A stretch of 64,000 nt of DNA, taken from the NCBI GenBank assembly GCA_030052745.1, contig JANBVO010000036.1:248001-312000 (forward strand), given 5' to 3'. The position numbers and the translations under genes are program-made. Source of the stretch: Pleurostoma richardsiae (lineage: Eukaryota; Ascomycota; Sordariomycetes; Calosphaeriales; Pleurostomataceae). The notes under the pieces were generated by a model. The model was not told where the DNA came from. It searched no databases and was given only the letters and a program-made list of their open reading frames with translations. This document shows, in pieces, positions 31,196 to 42,070 of the stretch (position 1 is the stretch's first letter; the number at the start of each line of letters is the position of its first letter).

Positions 31196-33550
31196 ATGGA
31201 ACCCCAGCAAACCGCTTCGCCGACAACGACATCCCGGGAGAAGCAACCGGGGCCGGAAGTTGGTGACAGCCAGCAGCATTTCCGGCTCCACTACACGTCC
31301 CCCGCGACAGAATGGGCGTCTGCACTTCCCGTCGGTAATGGCCGGCTCGGAGCCATGGTGCACGGCCGGACGGCCACTGAGCTGCTGCAGCTCAACGAGG
31401 ACTCCGTGTGGTACGGCGGCCCGCAGGATCGAACACCTCGAGATGCTCTCCGCAACCTCCCCCTCCTACGCCAGCTGATACGCGAGGGCCGTCACGTGGA
31501 AGCTGAAGAGCTCGTGCGCACGGCCTTCTTCGCCACGCCCTCGAGCATGAGGCACTACGAGCCGCTGGGCACCTGCACTATCGAGTTCGGCCACCGCGAG
31601 GAGAATGCGAGTGGGTATCGGCGCTGGTTAGACCTGTCTCAAGCAACTTGTGGAACCACCTATTCCTACAGGGACAGCGACGATCCATCGAGCGGTGAGG
31701 TCGATGTGAGCCGGGAAGTGGTGGCGAGCTTTCCGGATCAGGTGCTGCTCTTGAGGATCGCGGCCACTCAGCCGGTCAAGTCTATTATACGTCTAAACCG
31801 CCTGGGCGAGATCGAGTACGAGACGAACGAGTTTCTAGACAGCGTTCACGCCTACGATGAGCAGATCGTCCTGCATGCCACCCCTGGCGGCCGGGACAGC
31901 AATCGCCTCTGCATCGCCCTAGGGGTCACATGCGACGACGACGGTGGGTCCGTCCAAGCCGTCGGCAACTGTCTTGTTGTGCATTCAGCCGCATGCACAG
32001 TAGCCCTTGCTGCCCAGACAACGTACCGCGAGGCGGATCCCGAAGCAGCGGCTCTAAGGGATGTCGCTGGTGCGTTGGCGAAGCCCTGGAAAGTTCTCCT
32101 CTCCAGACATGTCGAAGACTTTCGCGCTCTCTTCGACCGTATGAGTCTCCGGATGTGGCCTGATGCCAGCCATATTCCCACCGATCAAAGACTCAAGGCT
32201 CAACGAGACCCTGGGCTCGTTGCCCTCTACCACAACTATGGCCGCTACTTGTTGATCTCTTCCAGCCGAGACTCTACCAAACCTCTGCCGGCCAATTTGC
32301 AGGGCATTTGGAATCCTTCCTTCGCGCCGCCATGGGGGTCAAAGTACACCATCAACATCAACATTCAGATGAACTACTGGCCCGTGGCTGCATGTAACCT
32401 CTTTGAGTGCGCGCTGCCCCTCGTGGACCTGCTCGAGCGCATGGCCCTCAGGGGCAGGAAGACAGCCAAAGTGATGTACAACTGCCGAGGGTGGTGCGCG
32501 CACCACAACACCGACATATGGGCCGACACGGACCCTCAGGACCGGTGGATGCCCTCGACGCTGTGGCCTCTTGCCGGTGTCTGGATATGCGTTGACATGG
32601 TGAAGCTAGTGCAGAATCGCTACGATAGGGCCCTACACGACCGGCTTGCCCCTGTCCTGGAGGGATGCGTACTGTTCCTGCTCGATTTTCTCGTCCCGTC
32701 CGAAGACGGGAAGTACCTCGTGACGAACCCCTCCGTCTCTCCCGAGAATACCTTCATCACCGCATCCGGCAAGCCGGGAATCTTATGCGAGGGTTCGACG
32801 ATGGACATGAGCATCGTTGGTGAGGCTTTCAGGCAGTTTCTCTGGAGCACAAAGCAGCTGGGTATCGATAACTCCCTCAGCCACCAGGTGAAAGATGCCC
32901 TTGGCAAGCTCCCGCCGATCCAGGTCAACAAGGCTGGATTAATACAGGAATGGGGTCTAAGGGATTATGGCGAGCTGGAGCCTGGACACCGGCACGTATC
33001 CCATCTCTACGGCCTCTTTCCCGGAGATACTATACGATCCGAGGAACTGCGGCTTGCAGCGAAGAATGTCCTGGACAGGAGAGCTACTCATGGTGGCGGA
33101 CACACTGGGTGGAGCCGGGCCTGGCTCTTGAATCTGCACGCTAGGCTCCGGGATGCTGAGAGATGCGGGAGGCACATGGACTTGCTCTTGAGTCAATCAA
33201 CCCTACCCAACCTCTTGGATACCCACCCGCCCTTTCAGATTGACGGAAACTTTGGCGGATGTGCCGGCGTAATCGAGTGTCTGATACAGTGGCAAGACAC
33301 CGCGGATGGCTTAAACGTACAACTATTACCGGCGTGTCCCATGGCATGGGCGGCTGGAAGTCTCAAGGACGTGTGTGTCAAGGGCCATTGGTTCGTATCA
33401 TTCGAGTGGTTCGACAACAAAGTCATCGACCCCGTGACTGTTGAATACGACGGCGGCGAGACGGTTGTGACTACTGTCTCGTTCCCCAGTGGCATGACGG
33501 CGACATTCAAGGGACAGGGCAGACACCACGTGCGTCAATCAGGAGTGTGA
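31196..33550 (+). CDS. Glycoside hydrolase family 95 (alpha-L-fucosidase/galactosidase)
   Basis: A single exon of 784 residues. Family blocks appear in order: LPVGNGRLGAMVHG (about residue 45), LNEDSVWYGGPQDR, LPANLQGIWN, NINIQMNYWPVAACNLFE, the HHNTDIW block, NPSVSPENTF, the LIQEWG block with the likely acid glutamate, GHRHVSHLYGLFPG, TGWSRAWLLNLHARL and PFQIDGNFGG. GH95 enzymes release alpha-1,2-linked L-fucose or alpha-L-galactose from glycans such as xyloglucan side chains. There is no signal peptide at the chosen start; the N-terminal 30 residues are polar. It would therefore act inside the cell on an imported oligosaccharide, which fits the divergent sugar transporter. Confidence 0.93.
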   Translation: MEPQQTASPTTTSREKQPGPEVGDSQQHFRLHYTSPATEWASALPVGNGRLGAMVHGRTATELLQLNEDSVWYGGPQDRTPRDALRNLPLLRQLIREGRHVEAEELVRTAFFATPSSMRHYEPLGTCTIEFGHREENASGYRRWLDLSQATCGTTYSYRDSDDPSSGEVDVSREVVASFPDQVLLLRIAATQPVKSIIRLNRLGEIEYETNEFLDSVHAYDEQIVLHATPGGRDSNRLCIALGVTCDDDGGSVQAVGNCLVVHSAACTVALAAQTTYREADPEAAALRDVAGALAKPWKVLLSRHVEDFRALFDRMSLRMWPDASHIPTDQRLKAQRDPGLVALYHNYGRYLLISSSRDSTKPLPANLQGIWNPSFAPPWGSKYTININIQMNYWPVAACNLFECALPLVDLLERMALRGRKTAKVMYNCRGWCAHHNTDIWADTDPQDRWMPSTLWPLAGVWICVDMVKLVQNRYDRALHDRLAPVLEGCVLFLLDFLVPSEDGKYLVTNPSVSPENTFITASGKPGILCEGSTMDMSIVGEAFRQFLWSTKQLGIDNSLSHQVKDALGKLPPIQVNKAGLIQEWGLRDYGELEPGHRHVSHLYGLFPGDTIRSEELRLAAKNVLDRRATHGGGHTGWSRAWLLNLHARLRDAERCGRHMDLLLSQSTLPNLLDTHPPFQIDGNFGGCAGVIECLIQWQDTADGLNVQLLPACPMAWAAGSLKDVCVKGHWFVSFEWFDNKVIDPVTVEYDGGETVVTTVSFPSGMTATFKGQGRHHVRQSGV

Positions 33551-34468
33551 GCTTGTTTAGCTCAAGCATCTGTGATACGTATCACATGTGTTATGACAGT
33601 ATATTCCCTCCACGAACTTCTAGGCGACAGCAATAACGACGGGCAGATTGTGAAGGGATGGCTGCCATAAGTCCGTGGACTCGAGACTTGATACCAGCAG
33701 TGCGCAGGCCACCAAGAGACTCCTAGACCTTATATGCTCGATATCCCTCAGTATAGTTACATAATTAGCAAGGAGCAGCTTACTAGACACAATACAACAA
33801 GTCGACCTCCTTGCCCAGGTCCTACACCCATCGATACCAGTAGACCGTTCAAAATGTCTGGGGTGCCAGCCGCAGGTTCGCATAGCCTGTTCTGACATGT
33901 TCATTATGAGCAGCTAAACCGCGCGGCAAGCTGAACATGGTCCACATTGCGAGGCTCACCAGGCAGCTAGAGTTGCCTATGGTTCTCGATGACCTTTGCG
34001 CCAGCGGGTACATCCAGACTAATTGCGAATGCCACGCGGGCGGTTCTAGGAGGCATAAGGTTGACAGCCAGACTCTCCCGGTGACGCCAGCTCCCAGCGT
34101 TATGTTGCGTTAAGCTGTGTGGATGCTCAGCTTCTTTTGCTGTTTCCCCCACCTCTCACTTTCTCTGTCTACTGTCTGATATAGCACGTGTTGCATTTCT
34201 GGCGTGGCTCAAGCAACAGAACAGGGTGAGGAGGCAATTTCTGGATTGTTCTTGGTTTCTCCACGTCTGGGGTTTCAGAACCGTATACACAGTATAACTG
34301 CCGCGCCCACAGCCACGTCGATTCCACACCCTCCACAAATCCTGTGAAGCCAATCGCATCCCCCCCCTTCCATTTAAGAGCACGAGGTAACGAGAGTGGT
34401 GGTTGCCACCAGCCGAGCGGCCCGGCCCGGACCACCTACTGGTATTACACTTACAGGTCAGAATCAGA
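33551..34468. other. Convergent intergenic region, no gene seen
   Basis: About 920 bp between the ends of the GH95 and lipase genes. The open frames have no recognisable family. Nothing structured was noticed. Confidence 0.4.
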
Positions 34469-35510
34469 TCAGACAGTGCCCCTGCAGGCGGCATCAGGGT
34501 CCAGCGGATTCCCGATGCTGATCCCCAGGTACCGCAGGTGCGCGGCATTGATCCCCCTACCGCCGTTCCCGATGCCGATACCAATCTCGCTTTGGTTGCA
34601 GTCCTGCGGCTCCTGCCCCGTGCACATGAACGTGTCGTCCACGCTTGCCGGATCCTCGCTTTGCCAGAACTCGGTCGTATGGTGGCGGTAACCGTCGTCT
34701 TGGCTCGGGATCTGGGGGACGCCGTCGTTCGCATGCGTCACCCGCGTCATCGTGGTGGCGTTGGACGCCGCCGGGAATTGGCTGTCGATGTAGTCGGCGT
34801 ACACCGTGTTGCCCGTCCGCGGCTGACCGTACGTGTAGGCGACCAGGGATGCGCCCTGCCCCTTGAGCGACGCGGCGCCGATCGAGGCCAGCGCTCCTCC
34901 CATACTATGTCCAGTGACCACAATGGAGTAACCCAGGTGTGATCCCATGCCTGTGTCGATGGCAGCTGCCACACTGTCCTGCACGGCCATGTACTGGCGG
35001 AGGTAGCCCCGGGAGCACTGGGGAGAACCTATTAGAAAGCATTGGGCAACGGTTGAATGCGCAGTAACTTAAAAACGAAAAAAGAAAAAAAAAAAAGGTA
35101 CAAACGGAAGAGGAAAGCACAAGAAGAAAACGGGTTTGGTGAGGGCAGAGGTGAATTCAATTACTCACGGTGCATCCCATACAGGAGATTCCCTTCGCCG
35201 AACAGGCTACGAGGTCCTGGTCCAGATCAGTGAGAAAGTCCTGGACGGTTGACGTGCCTCTAAAGGCAAGTATAAACTCCCCGGCCTGGTCATCGCGGAA
35301 CAGCGTTGCCTGAGTGTCGGTGCCGGCGTCGTTGATATACTGCTCCACGGCTGTGCCAAATGGCGGCACTGTACAGTTGGAGCTGTACGCGGCCGAGGAA
35401 AAGGCTGCGTAGCGGTAGAGGTCGGCTAAAACTGCGGAGTCAACGGCTGTCTTCTGTGCGGCCGTCAAGGACGACAGCAGAATAGCAAGACCCATGATGG
35501 GGAAATGCAT
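34469..35510 (-). CDS. Secreted class-3 lipase/feruloyl-esterase-like
   Basis: Two exons (35169-35510 and 34469-35017) join in phase to 296 residues. A signal peptide (MHFPIMGLAILLSSLTAAQ) starts the protein, so it is secreted. The alpha/beta hydrolase motifs of lipase class 3 follow: FILAFRGTST before the oxyanion loop, VVTGHSMGGALASIGA with the serine nucleophile, the aspartate in HANDGVPQIP, and a C-terminal histidine in AAHLRYLG. Paired cysteines suggest disulfides. It would cleave triacylglycerols or feruloyl esters outside the cell. The 151-nt intron is longer than most here and carries a T-rich tract on the coding strand. An upstream extension of the frame to 35777 lacks the signal peptide at its start and is rejected. 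Confidence 0.92.
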
Positions 35511-36804
35511 CGTGCCTCTCTCTCTCCTTTTCCTTCTTCTTCGCTTCTTAAAGTTGTTGACGTACTTTCTGATGCCTGCGTAATGAGAAGTGAGTGGGTA
35601 AGCAAGCGTCGGTTCTCTCGACCTGTCTAGGCCTTTACATATATCGAGGCTTTGGGAGATCAGGGATGCGGCGCTGGGGAGAGCCCTCCTTCCACCTGCT
35701 ATTTTGCATCCTGCTACTCCTCCCCTCCTCCTGTCACGAGGAGGACCAAAAACATACAATAAGAGCAGCCTCGGCATATGAATTTGTAGGGAAGTAATAC
35801 GGAAGATTCAGACGCAAGGAACCGGGAATGGACGGCGATCAGATGCTGGGCCGGCCACTCGCATCTTTCGACGTTTCGGGCGAGGTCCCGCATGCGCAAC
35901 CCTCGCGATCGACAGGGAACTCTTGCCGTGCGATGAACAACATGCAATGCATGCAAATAGTCAGACCATAGAGTTGCGAATCCCATACCAGCGAATTGTT
36001 GTTGCAGAGTAGAGACGTCTCAGATCTTCAGGCGTGTATTGTAGGCAACTTGTAGAGTACTTCCCGTTGCACACTATGGTCTAGTTGACTTTCTCTGAAC
36101 CTCCTCCATTGACAGGGCTCTGAAAGGTCATAGGCATGAATGCCGCACACAATGAGGTATGGGTGAAGCATGGTGTCCAGCGAATAGACGCTCCCATCCC
36201 AAGTGCTGGTACGGAGTACGAATAACGTTATATCAAATAAGCCCTTGCTCAAACAGCAGAAGGTGGCTCACACGTAGTTGTTCCTAGTGCGCAGTGGCGA
36301 CGTGTTCGGTGCATCTCTACAGAAGCCAACTGTCAGTACCACAGGTACTGCTCAGAACCCAGCGCCGTCGCTTCTTTTCTGTTCCTTTTCTTTTTTCCTT
36401 TTGGAGAAGCAGAGGTGGGGGAGTCATCCCCCTCATTGATCCCGGTCATGGAAGATCTGATTAACTGGACCGTTGACGCCTGTGCTCGCGTGCCCTGTCG
36501 AGCCAAAAGGAAAAAAAAGGTCTCATTGTGCGTAAGTGATGGGGTAATACCGTAAAAGAAGAACTTCTCCCAGTGAGGCGACCAGGCCCCTAGCGTTTTG
36601 GCGATCCTGCCCCCTGCTTAGTGTCGATAACAGGGGCCAGGATGAGCAATCAGAGGAAGTTTGACGCGCGACGCGGTGACGAGGAGGCACAAACAAACAA
36701 ACAAGGGCGCTTCTGCCATTTTCGGCCACCTTCATCCCGCCGCAGCCTCGAAACTTCATCAAACGGTATCGCTATCCGCAGTGACTATATACCTCCCATT
36801 GGAG
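35511..36804. other. Long intergenic region, no gene seen
   Basis: About 1.3 kb between divergent genes. The 11-mer GTACGGAGTAC at 36209-36219 is the reverse complement of the one at 5899-5909. Frames of up to 90 codons have no family. Presumably it holds two promoters. Confidence 0.4.
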
Positions 36805-38347
36805 ATGCCGAAGCCGTCTCGCAGTCGCGTCGAGACTGTAAGTCCATGCACGCAAATACGGGGGCAAATAAAACGCACTGACGACCTTCAAGGCTGCAAA
36901 GGAGCGCCTGCTCGCCTCTCTGAAGGAGCATGGCGAGCTTTCGGACCAAAGACTCCAGCTTTTGCGGGACTTCCTCGTGATGTCTGATTACTTCAGCCAG
37001 CCGAATCATAGAGGAGGACTCATGTGTCCCGGGCAGAAGTATTACCGCATGGATGGGCAGGAACATACGTTCGATGACGTTCCCTTCTTGAAGGTCCTGA
37101 ACTCAGTACGAAATCATATCCAGAATGACATCCCCAAGGACCGGCGGACCACCGTCTACCACAAGGTTCTGGCTGGGATGCCAGGGTACAAGGAGACGCC
37201 CGACTGGGATCTGCCTCCGGATGATCCTAATAAGGAGCCCAGGACCCCGTTTTCTGTCTCAGTTCGTCCGCTCCATGCCTGACTTACTGCCTGAAAGCTA
37301 ACCTGTCCACTCCAGAAGCCCGGATTTGAGAAGCCGAACGCTGAACTGATCGATACTCTCGCCGCCGCAGCGCGCTTGGACGCTTGGACGGCTGCCTGCA
37401 TTGGCGCCCAAATCACATGGTGGGATAGCATTGGCGAGTGCAAGTATTCTTGCGGGTTGTCACTCGCCCCCGTACCTAAAGTGACGGGTGGCCGTCTAGG
37501 ACGGGACCACACCTTGGAGGATGTTCACAATCACTTCGTCAGGGACAAGCTGCTGGACTACATCAACACGCAGCTCAAAGAGAGCAAGAGAGAAGACGCG
37601 CGGAAAGCTGTCTTTCCTGACTTAGACGACGATGAACTCAAGGAATACTCTAGGCTAGTTGAGGAGGACAACCAAGAGCGCCTGAGAGCACAAGCTCAAG
37701 ACAACAGCCCGGCGGAAGTCCGTAGCCGATCAGAAGTCCGCGTCCGACAAGACTACACGATCCCCAGGAATGATGCGGAAGCGATCAACTTGAATCTACA
37801 GAATGACGCCGTCGAGAATGTCTTTGAGGATGACACTGCTGACTTGTCCATTCGATGTGTCGGGGGTATTCGTAATACGAAGACCCTGAAGCCCATCTCC
37901 AAGTCTGTGGTTCAGCCGGACTCGAAAATGCTCCCGGAGGAGGAGCAAATGCAGATAGACGACCAGAGCATTATTGACCGCGACTGCGACCAGGTCCGCG
38001 TCATGATCAAGCGCTTCGTCGGCGAGGGCGAGTGGACGGCCGACGAGTTCCGCCGGGCGCTCGGCGGGCAGATTGGACGGACCGTGTTGATAGAGTTCCT
38101 GGAGAGGCGTGGGCCTAGAGCTGGGATGGGCTCACGGGCATTTCAGCTGTCCTGGGAGTTCTTCCACAGGCGGGAGAAGCTAGGTCTGCCTTTGTCCGGT
38201 GCTAAGCGTACGGATGTGGTCCCCCTCAAAACACGTCGGCAGAAGCGCGGTCGGGCTGATGCCGGGGACAAATCCGCACGCGGCAAAGGGAAGCGCACGA
38301 GGACGAGGAGGGAGCCGCTTCAGGAAGTGGTCAATGGTGCAGAATAG
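36805..38347 (+). CDS. DUF7726-like nuclear protein of unknown function
   Basis: Three exons are proposed: 36805-36837, 36893 to 37255 or 37261, and 37316-38347, all in phase, giving about 477 residues. The two possible second donors (GTCTCA, GTTCGT) differ by two codons. The N-terminal part has an acidic/polar region; residues about 320-400 (VRVMIKRFVGEGEWTADEF, then RRALGGQIGR, SWEFFHRREKLGLPL) resemble a helical domain found in fungal hypothetical proteins (DUF7726). The C-terminus is very basic (KTRRQKRGR, GKGKRTRTRRE), consistent with nuclear localisation and perhaps nucleic-acid binding. No enzymatic motif is seen. The small first exon is supported by exact splice phase but not by a known homologue. 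Confidence 0.7.
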
Positions 38348-39035
38348 GAGGTCACCACAGGCTGCGCATATCGTTGTTCGGGCATCTTGTAGTAGTAGTG
38401 TGATGAACCTTCGTTTCGCTAGGACGTATCTTAATTAATACGCCTAAAGTGTACACCTACTTTGATGACAGTCGCTCCACGTCCTATTTATACTTCGAGT
38501 GAGTTCTCAATAGCTAAGCGGGACGGATTAACTCCCAGATACCACTGCAGTTCTAACTGATACCTCAAACGGGCGCCTCATATGTACAGAGCACGGTGAT
38601 GTCTTGGGGAAAGGCTGATACTGGCAACTATGCGCCACAAAAGTGATGAAGAAAGCAGGTCCCATGAAGGCTCTCCTGTAGGACCTCTGCTTTATCTTCA
38701 TTTTGGCCCGAAAGGCGTCCACATCCAACCAGAAAGAGCCCTGAAAGAACCTATGTTCCGGTTGCTTCTCTGGAGGCGGTGAATCAGCGTTCACAGGAGT
38801 CTGGTCCGGGAGAGTTGAAGGGGATAGGTAGAAGGTCGGCACCCTGCAGAATAGATAGAAATTGTTCTACAAACAGGTACTGCCCCAGAAGGCCTTACGA
38901 GAAGGTGGTGAAGACTGTTAAGCCAGCTTCAACCCCGCTTAGCTTAAACTCGTCACCTACATATCCTACCGAACAGCTGTCGAGGCGTGATGTGTATTTA
39001 ACCCCGAGTGACAGCCTAGTAACACTGTCGCGGCA
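38348..39035. other. Intergenic, no gene seen
   Basis: About 690 bp between two co-directional genes. A 104-codon minus-strand frame at 38528-38842 has no family match or start context that would support it. Confidence 0.35.
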
Positions 39036-39789
39036 ATGGCTAGCTTCACCGATCTCAACGACGAGGACTTCTTCCCTCCCTGGGAACATCTGCCTGGCCA
39101 CGTGTACTTGGACGGTCCCAGTCCCTTCTACCACTCCGAAGACAACGGCGGTGACAGCCGTTCTGGGACTGGCCACCGATACACACCCAAGAGACACTGG
39201 TGCTTCCTGGGGGAGATTGAGTCGTATGAGCGTTTTATGCGCTGCCGCACAGTCGTGAAGGACGACTTTGACCGCAAATATATCATCGCCTTCTACCTCG
39301 ATGACTCCAACGCCTTCGACTCGAGCAAACTGCGTGAGGGCCACACTATGGCTGTCATGTACGCACATCAACACGCGTTTGCGGATGGTACCTGCGGCGT
39401 GCGGGTCGAAAATCCGGACTATGTGCGAGTAAGTGTGCATCTCCTGCTCGTTGCACCGCTTCGCCCGGCGGGATCTTTCATGGTCGGTGTCTCGGACTGA
39501 TATGCCTGGACAGATATTCCCCATCGGCCACCAGGAACTTGAATGGCTTAGCACCGCTATGCAGGAGTACGGCAAGCCCACCGACGGCAAATGGAAGTGT
39601 CATGGCTGTGACAAGCTTGTCGATGCTGGCTCAGAGTGATTAACCTTGAGTAGGAGTGCTAAGTCAAGGGATGGAACGAAAAGGACCACAAGAAGACCTG
39701 CAAAGTCTTAAAGGATCCCGGTTTCCAAGATTTGGTTAGGCTGGATTTTTTGACCTACGAGAACCCGTTCTCCTACCCTCGCAACTGAT
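39036..39789 (+). pseudogene. MYND zinc-finger protein, broken at the finger
   Basis: Two exons (39036-39428, 39514-39639) give 172 residues with the usual N-terminal region of fungal MYND proteins (CFLGEIESYERFMRCRTVV, then YIIAFYLDD and VMYAHQHAF). The finger starts as WKCHGCDKLVDAGSE and then stops. Beyond the stop, at about 39663-39789 in another frame, KGWNEKDHKKTCKVL and a normal family ending (LTYENPFSYPRN) are still readable. The middle of the finger, with its second and third cysteine pairs, is missing. So the gene has lost roughly a dozen codons plus the frame, which looks like a deletion rather than an intron because the gap of about 33 nt is too short to splice. The truncated protein could still be made. 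MYND fingers mediate protein-protein contacts. Confidence 0.7.
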
Positions 39790-40220
39790 GGTCAAGAAAT
39801 CTGCAGGCAAGCGACTGAGGCTAGGTGATGATGTATGAGTTGACGATGCAGACGAGACCGTTTCACATGTGTTACTGTACGCCTCGCTCTCGTGCTAGCT
39901 CGTGTGATGTTGTGCATGCCACTCGAACGCCCTACTGCGCTTGTCAGCTCTGGGGACTACGTTATTACGATTCTCGGTGTGATTACTAACCACTTCCCCG
40001 ACGTTATATCATGAATTCATGGGATTCCCGCCTTACTGGTTGGATCTAACCCCTGGAAGTGGAGGCAACAGCAGTGATGCTGCTAGGCAACGACTTTCTG
40101 ATCCCAACTGCGTACCTAATCCAAAGAGCTCTTCATCACCTTTCCGGATGGGTGGTCTAGGGGAACTTTCTCAGTATTCAAATTCAAAGTTGTCCGAACA
40201 AGCTCTGTCCCCACAACAGC
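39790..40220. other. Intergenic, no gene seen
   Basis: About 430 bp after the MYND remnant. It presumably carries the promoter of the next gene; nothing else was noticed. Confidence 0.4.
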
Positions 40221-40946
40221 ATGGCGGTGGATCCGCAAAACCAATCGCTCCTTTTCTCCCTCCCGTGGGAAGTCCGAGAAAACATCTATGACCGCCTGCT
40301 AGCCTTCCGCTATGCCGACTTCGAGCACACCACCCGGCCGGACCACATCTTCCTGGACAACCCCCACACCAAGCCGCTGCCGCCGGCCATGCTCGCCTGC
40401 AAGCGCCTCTATCGCGAGCTGGCACCCGCCGTACACCAAACCGCCGCGTTGCGCGCGTGCATGTTTGAGCATGGCAGGCGTGTGGGCTTCGCCGTGCATG
40501 GGAACTTGCGGGTCGGGCGTCTGCATGTGCTATATCTGCTAGTAGCTATGGAGCATGCGAACTGGAATGCCTGGCTGCGGTTCGCGGGCGAGGTGCTTCG
40601 GCGTGCTGGGGAGCTGCAGGAGTTGGTTGTCGACTGGGAGCCTAGGAGGACAGGTGGTGGCAGGACCGGCGGTGCGGCGGCGGCAAAGGGGTTCCTGGCG
40701 CAGCATGAGAGGAGGATGGAGGAGCAGTTCTTCGGGGTCGTGGCGGGAGTTCAGACACTGGAGACGCTAAGGATCCATGGTGACGTGCCGGGGTATTGGC
40801 TTGCCAGACTTGGGGAGATGACAAGTGCGAGAATCGTGCATTCGAGGACGCGGTGGTGGAAAGAAGATGGGAGAGATGATGTAGTTGTGTGTCCGTTCTA
40901 TTCTAAGCCAAAGCACGAGGAGTACTCTGCTTTCTCGAGGATCTAG
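40221..40946 (+). CDS. F-box-like hypothetical protein
   Basis: A single exon of 241 residues. The N-terminus SLLFSLPWEVRENIYDRLLAF is F-box-like and shared by a large group of fungal hypothetical proteins; MLACKRLYRELAPAV continues the helical pattern. The rest is rich in arginine and alanine with no recognised domain. F-box proteins link substrates to SCF ubiquitin ligases, but many fungal members of this type are unstudied, so the role is not assigned. GC content is high through the middle, as in the flanking host genes. Confidence 0.65.
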   Translation: MAVDPQNQSLLFSLPWEVRENIYDRLLAFRYADFEHTTRPDHIFLDNPHTKPLPPAMLACKRLYRELAPAVHQTAALRACMFEHGRRVGFAVHGNLRVGRLHVLYLLVAMEHANWNAWLRFAGEVLRRAGELQELVVDWEPRRTGGGRTGGAAAAKGFLAQHERRMEEQFFGVVAGVQTLETLRIHGDVPGYWLARLGEMTSARIVHSRTRWWKEDGRDDVVVCPFYSKPKHEEYSAFSRI

Positions 40947-41142
40947 GATACAGGAGGGCGTCGAGTTCGAAAGAGGGACATATTGGAAAGGTTGACAAGA
41001 CTCCTTTCTCATCCGATGGCAGCAGTGAGCTATCTAGACTGTCTACTTACGGCCCATATTTTCACTACCATCACGGCTCTAAGAGATGGCAACAGTACTA
41101 GTATTGCTTCCAGCCAACGCTATTATCACCTCTTCCTCACTC

Positions 41143-42070
41143 TTAGACCGTCCCCAGGTCCTTCTTGATCATCGCACAGATCTGTCTATCGCAGTCGACA
41201 CTTCTTAGTGTCGGCGTGATCTCTGCATGATTGTTCTCGTCCTTGACCTTGTCCACAATCAACTCGAAGACGTAGCGCAGCGTCGTCAACTTGCCCTCCG
41301 CCGCCGCCTGGGGGTCACCCCCTGTCTGGGGAAGAAACGACGTCTCGAGGTCCTCGATGAAGTAGATGCCGCCAGGCCTCACAGCCTTCCACAGGATCTG
41401 AAGGGAGGTCATTTGCTGGTTCATTGTGTGGCCTCCGTCGTCGACGATAACGTCGAAGCCGGTGCCGGCCTGGGCGAGAAAACGGTTCAGGAAGTTAACG
41501 TCGGCCTGGTCACCAGCCACGACGGTGGCATGCGGGCTTTTGTGCGCCCACTCGTTCACACAACCTTCATTTATGTCCATTACCCAAAGCTCGATGTTGG
41601 GGAAGTACTCGAGCCACGAGTAGTAGGAATGGCCCGGCCCGTCTGGCTTTAGAGGAGGTTCAGGTCAGCCTTGATATGATGTCGAGGGTCTTTCTGAGAC
41701 GGATCACACTTACCATGTCACATCCAAGCCCAATCTCGAGCATCTTCACCTTCTTATCACGGAAGGTTGGCAGATATTTGTCATATATAAACCCATAATG
41801 ATGAACCGTGACCTTGTCCGTCCCGTGCTTCATTCCGATGTCATAGAAGGTAGGGCGCCGACTTTGGCGGCTTCGACCGTGGTTTGTAGTCGTCAGCTGC
41901 AGTCCAGGAAATGGAAGGTCGGGGGAAGGGTGCCACTACCTAGGCAATGATTCCCATCCTTTTCTGAGATGGTTTACGGCACCGTGGGCATGCTGACGAA
42001 GGAGTCCGACCAGGAGCAAAAGAAGCGCTGCAATCACTAGGCAGTAGTGTAGCCGGCTGAGGATGAGCAT
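41143..42070 (-). CDS. Membrane-anchored SAM-dependent methyltransferase-like protein
   Basis: Three exons on the minus strand run from ATG 42070 to a stop at 41143. Exon 1 encodes a signal anchor (HYCLVIAALLLLLVGLL). After splicing at GTAGTG to GTCGAAG the protein continues RRPTFYDIGMKHGTDKV, then KMLEIGLGCDM, the SAM-binding glycine motif, and exon 3 has WVMDINEGCVNEW, VIVDDGGHTMNQQ and GGIYFIEDLETSF. This pattern matches class I methyltransferases related to macrocin/cephalosporin-hydroxylase-type enzymes that act on sugars or natural products. In fungi, homologues are of unknown substrate. The anchor suggests an endomembrane or Golgi location. The first acceptor was chosen because it gives SRQSRRPTFYD in frame. 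Confidence 0.75.
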
